Part shown: piece after piece, positions 3,627-5,475 of the stretch
Layout of the letters: every line of letters begins with the position of its first letter
How positions within the stretch are numbered: the stretch's first letter is position 1
From: JAGLQA01 sp023135565
Lineage (GTDB): Bacteria > Acidobacteriota > Aminicenantia > UBA2199
DNA: 5,475 nt
Direction of reading: 5' to 3'
NCBI GenBank assembly: GCA_030639305.1
Contig: DAOWCY010000314.1
Location: 1 to 5,475 of the forward strand
The notes under the pieces: generated by a model
Databases searched by the model: none
Seen by the model: the letters and a program-made list of their open reading frames with translations, nothing else
What the model was told of the DNA's origin: nothing
Program-made: the position numbers and the translations under genes

Positions 3627-5475
3627 ATGAAGACTAAGATTTTTTTAATAATAATAATTTTGCTAATTTATATCTGTACTTCTTATCAATCGAGTAATTG
3701 TGCCGACAGCCAGGAGCCGTCACTGTTACCACCGTATAATGATTTACCGGTTCCGGCTAATTGGCAGTACTACCCGATGTGGTGCGGTCATGCTTGCGTT
3801 GAAATGTGGGCCTGGTATGAAGGTAAATATTGGGTTACCCAGGAGGTTATTGCCAATAATCTCAATTTTTGTGATTTCCCTGATCCTTTTACAGGCATGC
3901 ATTTTTATCAAATAGCCAGAGCTGTAAATGTTTGTGTAACTTCCGCTGTAGGCGACTTCGGCCTTGATTTTTCTAATTTTGGGAGGGATATGATATTATC
4001 CGTTGTCATAGAAAGCCTGAGAGGTGGCGAGCCATCTATACTTACAACCAAAACGTTAGCCTGGGAAAATCATGCAATTATCGTTAAGGGGTACACGAAA
4101 TTAGAAAATAGTGAATTATTCCCGTTCGTTTATGAAATAGCATATAACGATCCGGACCCACTTATTGGTGGTCCTCAGAAGCTTAACTATTATGAGTTTA
4201 ATGAAAAGTGGTGGCCTATTCGTCAATATTTTTCCGAATCGGATCGGTTCATTGGCATTGAAACTTATGCCTATTTTTATGTGACGGGACTTGGTAACCG
4301 GTCTTATTCCGAGATTCTTGAGAATGCAGCCCAGGGCTACCTTGGATTTTTAAAGCGATGCGGCACTTATTATGGCGGGCCGACGATTTATATCCCTGAG
4401 GGTTCCACTTTCCTGAGAGTGCGTTCCCCCCAGGGAAACGAAACCCTGGCTGCCCGGAAAAGTGACCAAATCATATGGGAATCCAACGGCCTGTCGGGAA
4501 AAATACGACTCGAACTGTATAAAAACGACAGCTTCTTAGGCACTTTAGCGACTAACCTGCCTATCGAAAACGGCTCGCACACCTGGACTGTAGGCGATTA
4601 TATAAACGGCAGCGCCCAGACCGGCGATGATTACCGCATCAAAGTCTCTATGATGGATGATTCATATGATGATTTTTCTAACGTGAACTTCTCTATCGGC
4701 GATATTAATGTGACCATTCCCAACGGCGGGGAAACCTGGGAACAGGGCAGCATGCGCACGATTACCTGGAACAACTCATACTTTGCCGGGAATGTCCAGT
4801 TAATCCTGGTTAAAACTATCCCCGGCACGGACTATTTAATCGCAGACAACATCGAAAATACAGGCAGTTACGAATGGCAGGTCGGAATGTGCAGCCACAT
4901 AGAGGAACCGGAAGCCCCCTTCGGCATGACTCTGCCGGGCGATAATTACAAAATCAAAGTGGTTTCCGTTGATAATCCCGATCTCCAGGATAGCGGTGAC
5001 CAGTTGTTTTCTATTGTCGAGCCACAGCCGGGTATTACAGTGGTTAGTCCTAACGGCGGCGAGAACTGGCAGGCCGGTTCCATCGATAATATAACCTGGA
5101 CGGCATCGGGATTGTCCGAAAACGTGAAAATAACCCTCTGGCAAAATGGAGCGGTGGCCGGCACTATCGCCACGCCTGTAGACCCGGCCCTGGGAACTTA
5201 CTCCTGGACAGTGGGTCAGTACGTAAGCGGCACAGCCCAGGTAGGAAACGGGTATACGATCAAGATCAAAGAGATCGGCACTGCTGCTGCCGATTTTAGT
5301 GACGCCTCTTCTACGATAAAAGGGATAAAAGTGGCATCGCCTGATGGCGGCGAGAACTGGCAGGCCGGTTCTACGCAAAACATTACCTGGGCGGCTCCCG
5401 GAGTGGCCGGTGATTTAAAGATTACCTTATGGCAAAATGGAGTGTTGGTCGGTACTATCGTCGCAATTATAAGCC
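3627..5475 (+). CDS. Secreted C39-like cysteine peptidase with Kre9/KNH-type repeats, partial (3' end outside window)
   Basis: The frame is open for 616 codons to the window edge with no stop. A signal peptide is evident: lysines at 2 and 4, hydrophobic core 5-16, likely cleavage after N-C-A26. Residues about 38-200 look like a C39-like, papain-fold peptidase: Q47 lies six residues before C53 (W-C-G-H-A-C), as the oxyanion Gln does in papain-type enzymes; H149 is in N-H-A-I-I-V-K-G-Y; and N174-D175-P follows, offering the third catalytic residue. It should cleave or bind peptides outside the cytoplasm. After a linker (200-262) come Ig-like repeats of the Ser-Thr-rich Kre9/KNH type, starting near residues 263, 360, 470 and 567, with cores like S-P-N-G-G-E-N-W-Q-A-G-S and N-I-T-W. 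These probably form a stalk or a binding surface. The start ATG at 3627 follows GGAGG (3617-3621) by 5 bases. No lipobox or anchor is visible; any sorting signal would be in the missing part. Confidence 0.8.
   Translation, partial: MKTKIFLIIIILLIYICTSYQSSNCADSQEPSLLPPYNDLPVPANWQYYPMWCGHACVEMWAWYEGKYWVTQEVIANNLNFCDFPDPFTGMHFYQIARAVNVCVTSAVGDFGLDFSNFGRDMILSVVIESLRGGEPSILTTKTLAWENHAIIVKGYTKLENSELFPFVYEIAYNDPDPLIGGPQKLNYYEFNEKWWPIRQYFSESDRFIGIETYAYFYVTGLGNRSYSEILENAAQGYLGFLKRCGTYYGGPTIYIPEGSTFLRVRSPQGNETLAARKSDQIIWESNGLSGKIRLELYKNDSFLGTLATNLPIENGSHTWTVGDYINGSAQTGDDYRIKVSMMDDSYDDFSNVNFSIGDINVTIPNGGETWEQGSMRTITWNNSYFAGNVQLILVKTIPGTDYLIADNIENTGSYEWQVGMCSHIEEPEAPFGMTLPGDNYKIKVVSVDNPDLQDSGDQLFSIVEPQPGITVVSPNGGENWQAGSIDNITWTASGLSENVKITLWQNGAVAGTIATPVDPALGTYSWTVGQYVSGTAQVGNGYTIKIKEIGTAAADFSDASSTIKGIKVASPDGGENWQAGSTQNITWAAPGVAGDLKITLWQNGVLVGTIVAIIS
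4413..5475 (+). repeat. Four in-frame Kre9/KNH-type repeat units, last one cut off
   Basis: Units begin near 4413, 4704, 5034 and 5325, giving lengths of 97, 110 and 97 codons and one partial. Units 3 and 4 are the closest: 30 of their first 45 residues are identical, and a 26-base stretch is exact between 5055-5080 and 5346-5371, 291 bases apart. Units 1 and 2 are more diverged, and unit 2 has an insertion before its last strand. The pattern suggests recent duplication of the later units. Confidence 0.8.

Noticed and set aside
3675..3707. Lipobox in the peptidase signal peptide (C17 or C25)
   Set aside because: The residues before these cysteines (L-I-Y-I-C and S-S-N-C) do not fit the [LVI]-[ASTVI]-[GAS]-C pattern, so lipid anchoring by the neighbouring Lgt homologue is not supported.
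4836..5378. Open frame of 180 codons on the minus strand
   Set aside because: It is antisense to the repeat region of the peptidase gene. Its length reflects the GC-richer repeated sequence, it repeats itself accordingly, and the plus-strand reading shows clear domain motifs.

Overview
The window looks like chromosomal DNA of an uncultured, moderately AT-rich bacterium. Strong GGAGG ribosome binding sites stand about 5 bases before three of the four starts, and bacterial extended -10 promoter patterns are present. A secreted protein with Kre9/KNH-type 'SPNGGE-W-AGS' repeats is a style I associate with environmental candidate phyla. I cannot name the lineage from this sequence.

Layout. Positions 1-205 hold no gene, only a short direct repeat that could be a relic of an insertion-sequence end. 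A calcineurin-like metallophosphoesterase is on the minus strand at 206-1039. Positions 1040-1895 are a long non-coding stretch between divergently oriented genes. It is dense in repeats: imperfect palindromes built on CCGGCA/TGCCGG, a possible branched RNA fold, GTTGCA-containing direct repeats, a 17-base direct repeat enclosing GC-rich hairpins, two mutually exclusive hairpins each followed by a T run, and a perfect 18-bp palindrome resembling a CRP/FNR-type operator. A good extended -10 promoter follows at 1848-1877.

Positions 1896-5475 carry three plus-strand genes. The first is a divergent member of the Lgt (prolipoprotein diacylglyceryl transferase) family, which appears to start at a rare ATC codon. 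The second is an exported protein of unknown family with its own possible promoter. The third, 22 bases further on and probably co-transcribed, is a large secreted protein that runs off the window. It has a papain-fold C39-like cysteine peptidase domain with Gln, Cys, His and Asn/Asp all in place, followed by at least four Ig-like Kre9/KNH-type repeats.

How they may work together (inference). The last two genes form a small extracytoplasmic unit: a cell-surface or secreted peptidase on a repeat stalk, with a partner of unknown role. The Lgt-family membrane enzyme just upstream could act on envelope proteins, but neither secreted product shows a convincing lipobox, so the link is only proximity. 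The most notable points are the apparent ATC start and lost catalytic residues of the Lgt homologue, the peptidase plus repeat architecture with its internal composition shift, and the structured intergenic region.
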